A stretch of 64,000 nucleotides of DNA from Cytophagaceae bacterium (GTDB lineage: Bacteria; Bacteroidota; Bacteroidia; Cytophagales; Cytophagaceae), in the NCBI GenBank assembly GCA_025454925.1, contig JALONM010000003.1:1-64000 (forward strand), given 5' to 3'. The position numbers and the translations under genes were made by a program. This document shows positions 32,919-41,270 of the stretch, one piece after another. Positions within the stretch are counted from its first letter, which is position 1; every line of letters begins with the position of its first letter. Under the pieces are notes generated by a model. That model did not search any database and was not told the DNA's origin. It saw only the letters and a list, made by a program, of their open reading frames with translations.

Positions 32919-34202
32919 ATGTCACAAGATGCAGAAATAATCCTGGAAGGTAAAAGTTACAAATTCCCTATCGTTGTTGGATCAGAGGGAGAAAAGGCGA
33001 TCGATATCGGTAAATTGAGGGATGTAACAGGCTATATTACCTTGGATACCGGCTATAAAAATACAGGAGCCACCAAGAGTGCCATTACCTTTTTGGACGG
33101 AGAGCAAGGCGTCTTGCGTTACCGGGGTTACCCTATTGAGGAACTGGCAGAAAAGGCATCTTTCCTGGAAGTATCCTATCTGCTGATCTATGGTGAATTG
33201 CCGACAGAAGCACAATTAGACGCGTTCAGAAAACGTATTACCCGTCATACCAACCTTCACGAAGACATTAAAAAAATATTTGATGGTTTCCCAAGTACGG
33301 CACACCCGATGGGAGTGCTTTCCTCGGTAGTGAGTGCATTAACTGCTTTCTATCCGGGAGCCATTAATCCCAATTCCAGCGACGACGAAGAAGATCTTAC
33401 CGTAGTGCGTCTGATGGCAAAACTTCCCACCATTGCAGCATGGTCTTATCGCAATAGCAAAGGACAACCTCTCATGTATCCAAAAAATAAATATGGGTAT
33501 GTGGAGAATTTTCTATACATGATGTTCGCTACTCCAAACGAAGATTATGAACTAGATCCAATCGTAGTAAGTGCGTTGAATAAATTACTTATACTTCATG
33601 CTGACCACGAGCAAAACTGCTCTACTTCCACGGTGCGTATTGTAGGTTCTGCCAAAGCCAGTTTATATTCGTCTGTTGCGGCCGGTATCAATGCGCTTTG
33701 GGGTCCGCTGCACGGTGGTGCCAACCAGGAGGTGATTGAAATGTTGGATGAAATTCAGGCTTCCGGCATCAGCACTAAAGAATACATCGAAAAGGTGAAA
33801 AACAAAACCGTACGTCTGATGGGCTTTGGTCACCGTGTTTATAAAAACTTTGACCCAAGAGCGAAGATTATCAAAAAAGCTTGTGATGATATTCTAAATA
33901 ACCTGGGCGTTAAAGATCCCGTGCTTGAAATTGCCAAAGAACTGGAGCAAGCCGCCCTTAGTGATCCTTATTTCGTGGAGCGTAAATTGTATCCAAACGT
34001 TGATTTCTATTCGGGCATTATTTATAGAGCCCTTGGCTTGCAGACCGACCTGTTTACTGTAATGTTTGCGCTTGGTCGCCTGCCAGGCTGGATTGGCCAA
34101 TGGAAGGAACTAAGAGATGCCAACGAACCTATCGGCCGACCTCGTCAGGTGTATACTGGTTACAACAACCGTCCTTACGTTGATATTCAGCAAAGAGGTT
34201 AA
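32919..34202 (+). CDS. gltA: Citrate synthase
   Basis: GltA condenses oxaloacetate with acetyl-CoA at the entry of the citric-acid cycle. The 427 residues include ITFLDGEQGVLRYRGYPIEELAEKASFLEVSYLLIYGELP and both catalytic histidine regions (LHADHEQNCSTSTVR and GPLHGGANQEV). The GFGHRVYKNFDPRA motif and the catalytic Asp in PNVDFYSGI are also present. The long N-terminal domain places it with the type II, hexameric NADH-sensitive group, though regulation is not shown by sequence. It is monocistronic, with a strong terminator at 34226-34261. Confidence 0.96.
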   Translation: MSQDAEIILEGKSYKFPIVVGSEGEKAIDIGKLRDVTGYITLDTGYKNTGATKSAITFLDGEQGVLRYRGYPIEELAEKASFLEVSYLLIYGELPTEAQLDAFRKRITRHTNLHEDIKKIFDGFPSTAHPMGVLSSVVSALTAFYPGAINPNSSDDEEDLTVVRLMAKLPTIAAWSYRNSKGQPLMYPKNKYGYVENFLYMMFATPNEDYELDPIVVSALNKLLILHADHEQNCSTSTVRIVGSAKASLYSSVAAGINALWGPLHGGANQEVIEMLDEIQASGISTKEYIEKVKNKTVRLMGFGHRVYKNFDPRAKIIKKACDDILNNLGVKDPVLEIAKELEQAALSDPYFVERKLYPNVDFYSGIIYRALGLQTDLFTVMFALGRLPGWIGQWKELRDANEPIGRPRQVYTGYNNRPYVDIQQRG

Positions 34203-34225
34203 TCTTGCTGCAGAAATATTCCCAA

Positions 34226-34261
34226 AAACTAAAAGAGGTCCAGCAGGGCCTCTTTTAGTTT
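34226..34261 (+). terminator. Terminator of gltA
   Basis: AAACTAAAAGAGG pairs with CCTCTTTTAGTTT around a short G-rich loop, 24 bases past the gltA stop. The T-run is within the 3' arm. Confidence 0.8.
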
Positions 34262-34302
34262 ACTCCTATTTACCAAGCCTTTCAAGGATTTAGTAAGGAC
34301 GC

Positions 34303-35091
34303 ATGCAAACTCTTGATGTAAAAGAATTACTCGAAACCTATTATCTCAAATTCAACCGGGTCGATTTTATTCCGGATGATCCTGTTTCCATACCGCATCG
34401 TTACAGTCTACAGCAAGACATAGAAATCATGGGGTTTATGGCCGCCATACTGGCTTGGGGACAACGTAAAACCATCCTTCAGAAATGCCTGGATTTAGAT
34501 AACCGATTTTCAGGAAAACCATATGAATTCATCACGCAAGCCAGCGACCAGGATTTTAAAGCCTTATTAGGCTTTAAGCATCGAACGTTTAACGATACTG
34601 ATCTTTTGTATTTTGTAGAGGCTTTGCGTGCGCTTTACCAGCAATACAATAGTTTAGAACTCGCATTTCTAGGCAAACCCGGGGATGCTACAGTAGAATC
34701 CGGACTCATTGCTTTCCGGGAGCGTTTTTTTTCATTACCGGAGGTTCCTTCGCGGACCACAAAGCACGTCAGCAGTCCGGCTAAAAACAGCGCTTGCAAG
34801 CGACTGGTCATGTATTTGAGATGGATGGTTAGAACCGACACGCACGGCGTTGATTTTGGTTTATGGAAAAAGATCCACTCCTCCCAATTGGTTTGCCCCT
34901 GCGATGTGCATGTAGAGCGGGTAGCGCGACGGTTGCAACTCATTCAACGAAAGCAGACCGATTGGCAAACTGCACTTGAACTAACCTCCAACCTCCGCGC
35001 TTTGGATCCTCTAGACCCTGTTAAATACGATTTTGCCTTGTTTGGGATGGGTATTGAAGAATCTGGATTTTCAATAAAACGAAAAAGATGA
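34303..35091 (+). CDS. TIGR02757/DUF2400 family protein
   Basis: The 262 residues begin with KELLETYYLKFNRVDFIPDDPVSIPHRYSLQQDIEIMGFMAAILAWGQRKTIL. The D-P-V/I-x-x-P-H-R-Y-x-x-x-x-D-x-E region is characteristic of the TIGR02757 proteins common in Bacteroidota. LVMYLRWMVRTDTHGVDFGLWKKI is the second conserved block. KYDFALFGMGIEE, near the C-terminus, is the last. The core helices resemble helix-hairpin DNA-glycosylase-like folds, but no activity is established to my knowledge. It stands between gltA and a DinB-like gene. Confidence 0.85.
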   Translation: MQTLDVKELLETYYLKFNRVDFIPDDPVSIPHRYSLQQDIEIMGFMAAILAWGQRKTILQKCLDLDNRFSGKPYEFITQASDQDFKALLGFKHRTFNDTDLLYFVEALRALYQQYNSLELAFLGKPGDATVESGLIAFRERFFSLPEVPSRTTKHVSSPAKNSACKRLVMYLRWMVRTDTHGVDFGLWKKIHSSQLVCPCDVHVERVARRLQLIQRKQTDWQTALELTSNLRALDPLDPVKYDFALFGMGIEESGFSIKRKR

Positions 35092-35192
35092 CTTTGTTTT
35101 CACTCTCAGGCATAATAGAAACTTCTTAGATTTGAGATTTAAAAACTGAATCTTTAACTTGCGCGCCCCGTAAAAAATAAAAAAACGGTGCC

Positions 35193-35762
35193 ATGAGCGC
35201 GCAAAAATATTACGAACAAACGGTATTGCCAATTGCCAAGTATTGGTTAAAGGAATTGGAATTTTATGGAGAAAATCAATTTCGTAAAGTCACTGAATCC
35301 TCTCCCTGGACCATTGGTCAAGTATATCAGCATGTGAGCGAGGATGTATTGCACTCAAATGCAAAGATTTTAGAAAATGTATTACAGGGCAAACACGAAA
35401 GTGTTGGTGGTAAAAACCTGAAAGGTTGGCTCGTCTTTTCCTTTTCTAATTTTCTTTGGTTTAAATTCAAATCAGAAGAAAATTATCAACCGGAACAACC
35501 GGAGAGCCTTACCAAAGCGAAGGATAAAATGTATCGCTACCTTAAGGAAATGCAGCGTTATGCAGTCCTAGTGGATAAAAACGCTGGTGTTACTGGCAAA
35601 ATCAAACATCCTCATTTTGGATATTTAAATGCCTTGGAATGGTATAAAGTCACCCACTTGCATATGGTGCATCATCAGAAACAGAAGAACAAAATAGATC
35701 GCATATTAAGGCGCTCTCCAAAAGAATCATTCGGAGAAGACGTTGTGCAAGAAAACGAATAG
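35193..35762 (+). CDS. DinB/DfsB-fold protein
   Basis: The 189 residues are helical, with the metal-site histidines characteristic of the DinB four-helix-bundle superfamily. One is in WTIGQVYQHVSED (helix 2) and others are in THLHMVHHQKQKNKIDRI (the C-terminal helix). Some members are thiol-dependent S-transferases; the substrate is not clear here. The gene ends at 35762 and meets the strong bidirectional terminator at 35766-35797, which also serves the convergent DUF5606 gene. Confidence 0.8.
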   Translation: MSAQKYYEQTVLPIAKYWLKELEFYGENQFRKVTESSPWTIGQVYQHVSEDVLHSNAKILENVLQGKHESVGGKNLKGWLVFSFSNFLWFKFKSEENYQPEQPESLTKAKDKMYRYLKEMQRYAVLVDKNAGVTGKIKHPHFGYLNALEWYKVTHLHMVHHQKQKNKIDRILRRSPKESFGEDVVQENE

Positions 35763-35765
35763 CAA

Positions 35766-35797
35766 AAAAAATCCCGCCAAGGCGGGATTTTTTTTTC
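35766..35797. terminator. Bidirectional terminator
   Basis: AATCCCGCC and GGCGGGATT form a 9-bp stem with a two-base loop between an A-run and a T-run. It lies between two convergent stops. Confidence 0.9.
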
Positions 35798-35808
35798 TAT
35801 TCTGCAAA

Positions 35809-36363
35809 TTATTCCTTTTTTGCTTTGGCTTTGGTAGCTTTCGCTTTGGGCTTTTCTTCGGTTGAATCTTCTTCTTTTTTCGCTTTCGCTTTGGCCTTTG
35901 GCTTTTCTTTTACTTCGCCTTCTTCCTGAACCAATGCCTCGGTGGCAGTTTCTTTCTTCTCTTCAATTACCAGAGCTTCAGGGAAGAACTTCACTAGAAT
36001 TTCATACCAACTTACCAGTTTTTTAATGTCGCTGGCATATACTTTTTCTTCGTCGTAGTCAGGAAGCACTTTGCTTAAAAATGCTCTCAATTCAGCTTCT
36101 GAAGATTTGGTAGTTACGCCAAGTGACTCTCCGAACGTTGATTTTATGGTTACCAGAATTTCTTCCAAAGGCTTCGATGACTCTGCACCTGTGGTGTATA
36201 TTGATATTTCTTTCAATATCGAAACTCTTTCGTTGGCATTGGCTACCAACTTACTTTTTTTCTCATCCAGTGTTTCAAGAATTACCCCATTGCGGGTAGG
36301 TTTTAAGATCCTGAACAATCCCCCTTTACCAGATACAGAGGCGATTTCTTTAAGCAATTCCAT
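35809..36363 (-). CDS. DUF5606 protein with Lys/Ala-rich tail
   Basis: The first 125 residues (MELLKEIASVSGKGGLFRILKPTRNGVILETLDEKKSKL...) match DUF5606, a Bacteroidota family of unknown function. The remainder (about 126-184) is low-complexity with repeats of the KPKAKAKAKKEED type, probably a disordered basic tail that could contact RNA or DNA. It begins 18 bases after the TonB-like gene stop on the same strand, so the two may be co-transcribed. Confidence 0.8.
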   Translation of the reverse strand: MELLKEIASVSGKGGLFRILKPTRNGVILETLDEKKSKLVANANERVSILKEISIYTTGAESSKPLEEILVTIKSTFGESLGVTTKSSEAELRAFLSKVLPDYDEEKVYASDIKKLVSWYEILVKFFPEALVIEEKKETATEALVQEEGEVKEKPKAKAKAKKEEDSTEEKPKAKATKAKAKKE

Positions 36364-36381
36364 TGATTTTACTATTCGTGA

Positions 36382-36741
36382 TTACAATTTGAAAATGACA
36401 GGTATATTGTCAGCGAAACGGTAGCCAGGAGCTCTGAAACGTAATAAATTAACAACTCTCAGGGCTTCTTCCCCGCATCCTCCTCCAATATTTTTTACCA
36501 CTTTGGCTCCGGTAATTTTACCATCTGCTTCTATGTTTACGTGGATAATGCACTGTCCTTGAATACGATTGCGTTTGGCATTCATAGGGTATACTTTCTG
36601 TGCATCAATAAATTTATACATAGCTTCCTGTCCGCCCTCGTAATACTGAGCTGCGGCCACAGCAGTAGAAGGATTCTGAGCCCAAGCCGTAACCAAGGAA
36701 AAGAATAGTACTGCTAACATGGTTTGTAGTGATCTTTTCAT
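36382..36741 (-). CDS. Secreted TonB C-terminal-domain protein
   Basis: The 119 residues start with a signal peptide (MKRSLQTMLAVLFFSLVTAWA). The mature part YPMNAKRNRIQGQCIIHVNIEADGKITGAKVVKNIGGGCGEEALRVVNLLRFRAPGY is a TonB_C-type fold. It has the YP..A...gi.G.v.v.f.V...G.v....v....c..e..r.v pattern. The usual membrane anchor and proline-rich linker are absent, so this is a soluble periplasmic TonB domain of a kind common in Bacteroidota, with uncertain role. Confidence 0.85.
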   Translation of the reverse strand: MKRSLQTMLAVLFFSLVTAWAQNPSTAVAAAQYYEGGQEAMYKFIDAQKVYPMNAKRNRIQGQCIIHVNIEADGKITGAKVVKNIGGGCGEEALRVVNLLRFRAPGYRFADNIPVIFKL

Positions 36742-36826
36742 ACCTCTAAATTGTTTACTTTGTTTCCATCATTCCCATCTATTCTACTACATTTGAAACC
36801 TCAAGGTTCAAATTTAAACTTATTTT

Positions 36827-37465
36827 TTATTTATTAGAATCTTTCTTACCCCCATTTTTAAGCTCTTTATTGACCTCTTCGATATACTTAAGTAACTCAT
36901 CTCTACCTATTTTATCTTCAGTGGAGGTGTAAAAAAGAGGTGGTAATTCTTCCCAATTTTTCAACAACTCTTTTTTGAAGCTCGCAATCATAGTGCCAGT
37001 TTTTGACTTTAATTTCAGGTCGGCTTTGGTAAATACAATTACAAAGGGGATTCCCTCTTCGCCCAACCATTCAATCAATTCCAAATCGCTGTCCTGTGGC
37101 TCTATTCTGGCATCCACCAAAACCATAACACAGGTAAGAGATTCGCGCTGCGAAAAATATTCAATCATCATCTGGCTGAATTCACCCCGTTCTTCTTTAC
37201 TTCTGCGGGCATATCCATAACCTGGTAAATCGACCAGGTACCAGGATTCATTGATGAGAAAATAATTCAGCGTTCTGGTTTTTCCAGGTGTGGAAGAAAC
37301 GTGAGCCAATTTACCATTATTGGTAAGCATATTGACGAGGGATGATTTACCCACATTTGATCTACCTATGAAAGCATATTCAGGCTTGCGATCCTTGGGA
37401 CCTTGTGTATGATCCGGTACACTGCACACAAATGTGGCACTCGATACTTTGACAGGTTTAGCCAT
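36827..37465 (-). CDS. engB: Ribosome biogenesis GTPase YsxC/EngB
   Basis: This essential GTPase assists maturation of the large ribosomal subunit. The start MAKPVK at 37465 (212 residues) is preferred. An ATG 11 codons upstream would overlap the previous gene further, and this start already overlaps it by eight bases. G1 is GRSNVGKSS, G2 lies at STPGKTRTLNYF, G3 is DLPGYGYA, G4 is FTKADL and G5 is in YTSTED. The order and length are normal. The tail is Lys-rich. It is last in pth-hypothetical-engB. Confidence 0.96.
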   Translation of the reverse strand: MAKPVKVSSATFVCSVPDHTQGPKDRKPEYAFIGRSNVGKSSLVNMLTNNGKLAHVSSTPGKTRTLNYFLINESWYLVDLPGYGYARRSKEERGEFSQMMIEYFSQRESLTCVMVLVDARIEPQDSDLELIEWLGEEGIPFVIVFTKADLKLKSKTGTMIASFKKELLKNWEELPPLFYTSTEDKIGRDELLKYIEEVNKELKNGGKKDSNK

Positions 37466-37853
37466 GTTGCTTTTTAGATTTTTTATACAATAACACAAAG
37501 GTAAGTAGCAGACCCGATGCGCTTATCCAGGACATCCACTTAGACCGATTTTTGGTGGCAAGCAGTCGAAGTAGCTCCTCTTTGTTTAATTTAACCAATC
37601 GTAAGCGCGCCACTCCGGCCAATTGAAGTTCTTTGCCTGGCGACAGCTCGGGAAGTTTGCCTTCGAACAATGCTGTATCCTTTTCCCAAAATACCTGAGC
37701 TGTTCCTTCTCCATGACGGGCGCTAATTACAAGTGCTTTTACCGGAAGGATTTCCTTTTCGTGGAAAGAAGGTATGCTCCAATACATAAAAAAGGAAGCC
37801 ATCGTAAGGCATAAAAAAAAAGCCAAAGGTAAAAAGATGATCGGTCCTTTCAT
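37458..37853 (-). CDS. Small two-helix membrane protein, unknown
   Basis: The 131 residues have an N-terminal membrane helix (about 3-28), a soluble central region (FHEKEILPVKALVISARHGEGTAQVFWEKDTALFEGKLPELSPGKELQL), and a C-terminal helix (about 107-122) that ends in a short basic tail. No family is recognised. It begins 13 bases after the pth stop and overlaps engB by eight bases, so it belongs to this housekeeping operon. Confidence 0.65.
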   Translation of the reverse strand: MKGPIIFLPLAFFLCLTMASFFMYWSIPSFHEKEILPVKALVISARHGEGTAQVFWEKDTALFEGKLPELSPGKELQLAGVARLRLVKLNKEELLRLLATKNRSKWMSWISASGLLLTFVLLYKKSKKQHG

Positions 37854-37866
37854 GGTTCAAATCTAT

Positions 37867-38436
37867 TTATTTGGTATTTACGACATTCATAGCCATGGCT
37901 ATTCCTGCACTCATCCAGGTCTCCAGGCCTTTAGCACATTTGTCAATGAGCAGGGGAAGGTCTTTCTGCTCTTCTGTTCCGAATTTACCAAGCACAAAAT
38001 TGGATTGCTGACCTTTGGCAAAATTATTTCCTATTCCGAAACGTAAACGTGGAAACTGATCGCTCTGCAACAGCTCCTGTATGTTAGCGAGACCATTGTG
38101 ACCACCATGCGATCCTTTGGCTCGCATGCGCAGGGCTCCAAATGGCAAAGCCAGGTCATCGGTAATCACCATGGTATTTTCCAGTGGCACCTGGTGTTCG
38201 CGCATCCAGTATTGAAAGGCCTTCCCGCTCAAATTCATATAGGTCGTAGGCTTCAGAACAAAAATTTTTCTCCCCTTCCATTTCACCTCGCTGGTGTACG
38301 CCAGGCGTCCTAAGGTAAAATTACCATCCAGCTTTTTAACAAATTCATCTACCACCATAAACCCAATATTATGTCGGGTTTGGTCGTATTCGGCACCAAT
38401 ATTTCCTAATCCACACACCAGGTAGTTCATATACAC
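37867..38436 (-). CDS. pth: Peptidyl-tRNA hydrolase
   Basis: Pth releases peptides from peptidyl-tRNA that drops off the ribosome. The 189 residues carry the conserved LVCGLGNIGAEYDQTRHNIGFMVVD with the catalytic His. They also show KPTTYMNLSGKA, DDLALPFGALRMRAKGSHGGHNGLANI (the substrate-gate and second His) and FPRLRFGIG. The start may be ATG 38436 or the second Met, two codons later. It is the first gene of a reverse-strand housekeeping operon. Confidence 0.95.
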   Translation of the reverse strand: MYMNYLVCGLGNIGAEYDQTRHNIGFMVVDEFVKKLDGNFTLGRLAYTSEVKWKGRKIFVLKPTTYMNLSGKAFQYWMREHQVPLENTMVITDDLALPFGALRMRAKGSHGGHNGLANIQELLQSDQFPRLRFGIGNNFAKGQQSNFVLGKFGTEEQKDLPLLIDKCAKGLETWMSAGIAMAMNVVNTK

Positions 38437-38477
38437 AATCCTATTTCCTGATTTTACAATTTATGTTTCTTACCAAT

Positions 38478-40448
38478 TTATTCATTGGTATACGTCGATG
38501 CTGGTAAGCCCGCTCCATTGAATAGGCTGGCATTAAAATCATCTTGCATACCATATCTTACCAACACAGGCTTCGACACTTTTTTGCTGGAAAGCACCAG
38601 CAGGCCTTTCTGTAATTTGACAGTCGCCGGATAGAATTTTTTATCTGCTCCGGCAATTTCAAATCCTTTGGATGATTTCAAGTACCATCCTTCCGCATGT
38701 TGATAATTTAGTACCAATGTATTTTTTTTCGATGTTACCGAAATTACCGTTGGTCCATAGGCTGGAATAGACTTTCCATATTGATTCCGGAGCGCTAATG
38801 CAGCGGCTCTGTTTCCTATTTCAAATTTTTGGGGAGGATGCACATTATCGCTTCTACCCAAATCCAACGTTACCACCAGGCCCGAAGCTTTCGACGATTC
38901 TGCCACCAGGCGTTGCACATTTCGCAAGTAGCCACTGGCTCCATCCTGATTGTAGCGATACGGAGCAATTTGTACAATGTACATAGGTAGCTCTTCATTC
39001 CAGGCTCTGCGCCAGCTTTGCATCAAAGCCGGAAGCAAGGTTTTGTATTGCTCTGCTCTTCCTACATTGGTTTCGCCCTGGTACCAAATAATACCTCTGC
39101 AGGCATACGGCGCCAGAGGAGCTACCATGGCATTATAAATCGACCCGGGTACTTCATGGCTTCCCGATTGGGAAGAAGGTCGTTTTAAATAATCTAGCGA
39201 AGAGGCCGGATATAAATAAAATCGTCCATTCCGAAATTCGGCTACTGGTAAAAATTTCCATTCACCTTCCAGTCGAACATGTTTAAGCGTATCCTTTGTA
39301 TGCATTATTTTCATGGCACCTTTATCCCAGATTCCGCCACCACCTTGATGATCAATGACACGAATTGCCAATACATTTTTTCCTTGTTTGAGAATGTTTT
39401 CCGGGATAGAATACCTGCGCGGTTTGTTCCATAAACCCGAAATTTCTGTAGCTCCAATAAGAGTTCCATTAAGAAATACTTGATCCATGTCGTCAATGCC
39501 TGGAAATGAAAAAACAGCAGTTCCTTTCCAGACCTGTTCCAGGGTAAATTCCTTTCTAAACCAAACGGCTCCATCAAATCCTGGAAGCCCGGCATTTTCC
39601 CAAGCTTGAGGAAGGTTCATGCGAAGCCAATCCTGATCGGTATAGTCAAATTCTTTACACTCTTTATCCTGAAGGTTAAGATTTTTGAAATCACCATAAG
39701 GCACTTGAACGGTAGTACGTGAGTACACAAAATCATCGAGTTTTGTTTGTTGCGTAGCCAAATCCGGATAAAGGCTTTTCCACTGAGCAAAATCAGACAT
39801 GGCAGTGACTTCTTCCGGCGCTGTCCAGGATTCAGCAGAAGTGCCGCCCCAGGAGGTATGAATAATGCCTACCGGAACATTTAATTCTTTTAAAATTCGT
39901 TTAGCAAAAAAATAGGCTGTTGCACTAAAATACTGTTTTTCTTTTCCAATTGCCTTTTGCCATTTCCCTGAACAATTGCGGGCTTTGACAAATGAAAAGC
40001 CACGCTGTACAGTAAACATACGGATGGAATCGGAATGAAAAGATTGTATTTCCCGGTTGCCAAATTCAATCGTATCTCTGGGAGGCCAACCCACTAAGGG
40101 AATTTCCATATTGGATTGGCCTGAACAAATCCAAACTTCACCAAATAGAATATCCTGAATAAAAACGGACTCCCCTTCGTTGCTAATGCGCAGCGTTGCG
40201 ATTTGTGCATGCATGGAAGCAGCCAATGTCAAACTCCAGTTACCTTCCTTGTCAACACGGGCTTTGTTGGGAGTATCCCACGAAGGCTCAATAAACACGG
40301 TAGATAAAGGCTTTCCTCTCCCCCATACCTGAAGGTTTTTGCCGCGCTGCAATACCATACCGGAAGAGAATATAGAAGGCAGTTCCAGGGCATTACCGGT
40401 AAACAATATTCCAGTTAGTAAAAAGAAAATTAAAATTTTGAAACGCAT
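38478..40448 (-). CDS. Secreted sialate O-acetylesterase (DUF303/SASA)
   Basis: The enzyme removes O-acetyl groups from sialic acids or other acetylated sugars. The 656 residues start with a signal peptide (MRFKILIFFLLTGILFTGNA). The catalytic serine is in VWICSGQSNME (about 110) and the later block IIWYQGETNVGRAEQY and SDNVHPPQKFEIG supplies the His. Between them is a beta-galactosidase-like sandwich region (AVWFRKEFTLEQVWKG, GIDDMDQVFLNGTLIG, VLAIRVIDHQGGGG), at about 265-400. This arrangement is typical of Bacteroidota members. It follows the sirtuin gene on the same strand by 34 bases. No other sialic-acid gene is visible. Confidence 0.92.
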   Translation of the reverse strand: MRFKILIFFLLTGILFTGNALELPSIFSSGMVLQRGKNLQVWGRGKPLSTVFIEPSWDTPNKARVDKEGNWSLTLAASMHAQIATLRISNEGESVFIQDILFGEVWICSGQSNMEIPLVGWPPRDTIEFGNREIQSFHSDSIRMFTVQRGFSFVKARNCSGKWQKAIGKEKQYFSATAYFFAKRILKELNVPVGIIHTSWGGTSAESWTAPEEVTAMSDFAQWKSLYPDLATQQTKLDDFVYSRTTVQVPYGDFKNLNLQDKECKEFDYTDQDWLRMNLPQAWENAGLPGFDGAVWFRKEFTLEQVWKGTAVFSFPGIDDMDQVFLNGTLIGATEISGLWNKPRRYSIPENILKQGKNVLAIRVIDHQGGGGIWDKGAMKIMHTKDTLKHVRLEGEWKFLPVAEFRNGRFYLYPASSLDYLKRPSSQSGSHEVPGSIYNAMVAPLAPYACRGIIWYQGETNVGRAEQYKTLLPALMQSWRRAWNEELPMYIVQIAPYRYNQDGASGYLRNVQRLVAESSKASGLVVTLDLGRSDNVHPPQKFEIGNRAAALALRNQYGKSIPAYGPTVISVTSKKNTLVLNYQHAEGWYLKSSKGFEIAGADKKFYPATVKLQKGLLVLSSKKVSKPVLVRYGMQDDFNASLFNGAGLPASTYTNE

Positions 40449-40482
40449 ACTATGGGAGAAAAATATTTGAAAGTAATTATCC

Positions 40483-41184
40483 TTATTGATTCTGTAACAA
40501 TTGCATTAGCTGTTCGGCAGCCCTGGGAACACCAAGGGTCGCAGGTTCTGCGAGGCATACCAGGGAACGTACCCCCGATATCAGTTCTGCTTTCGGATCA
40601 ATGTACCACTTGGGAATCTCTTCGGATACATAATGTACAAGCGAAGCCGCCGGATAAACTTGCAAGGAAGTTCCTACCACCCAAAAGTAGTCGGCCTGAG
40701 ATGCTAAGCCAATAGCCATATCAATCATGGGCACTGCTTCGCCAAACCACACTATATGAGGGCGTAATTGAGATCCCTTTTCACAACGATCCCCTTCTTT
40801 TAATTCCCAGCCGTCCATATCATACACCAGAGATGGATCCGCGGTACTTCGAGATTTGAAAAGTTCTCCGTGCAGATGCACTACATGACTGGATCCAGCC
40901 CGTTCATGCAAATTGTCCACATTTTGTGTTACTATGGTTACGTCTATCCATTCTTCCATAGCAGCCAGGAAGTGATGAGCTCCATTGGGTTTTGCTTCCA
41001 ATGCGGCTTTGCGGCGAAGGTTATAAAACTCCAGCACCAGACTTCGGTTGCGTCTCCATCCATCGGGAGATGCTACGTCTTCAATTTTATGGCCTTCCCA
41101 CAAGCCTCCTGCATCGCGAAAGGTAGCAATGCCACTTTCTGCACTAATGCCAGCCCCGGTTAATACCACTAACTTCTTTTTCAT
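40483..41184 (-). CDS. cobB: NAD-dependent protein deacylase, sirtuin class III, without the zinc cysteines
   Basis: The 233 residues have the sirtuin motifs: LTGAGISAESGIATFRDAGGLW, VTQNVDNLHERAG with the catalytic region, and VVHLHGELFKS (active-site His). LRPHIVWFGE is the flank of the zinc site and VVGTSLQVYPAASL binds NAD. FYNLRRKA carries the Tyr and Arg that mark class III (SIRT5-type) desuccinylases. The zinc-ribbon cysteines are not conserved: FKSRSTADPS replaces the first pair and only one Cys (GDRCEKGSQ) remains in the second. It overlaps no neighbour and lies upstream of the esterase on the same strand. Confidence 0.92.
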   Translation of the reverse strand: MKKKLVVLTGAGISAESGIATFRDAGGLWEGHKIEDVASPDGWRRNRSLVLEFYNLRRKAALEAKPNGAHHFLAAMEEWIDVTIVTQNVDNLHERAGSSHVVHLHGELFKSRSTADPSLVYDMDGWELKEGDRCEKGSQLRPHIVWFGEAVPMIDMAIGLASQADYFWVVGTSLQVYPAASLVHYVSEEIPKWYIDPKAELISGVRSLVCLAEPATLGVPRAAEQLMQLLQNQ

Positions 41185-41270
41185 AGCTTGAAAGCCTTAA
41201 CCATACAAGCTGCAAGTTAAAAAAAATCGGGAACGTTTTCGGGATTAAAAGTCTTATTAAAAAATTAGAT

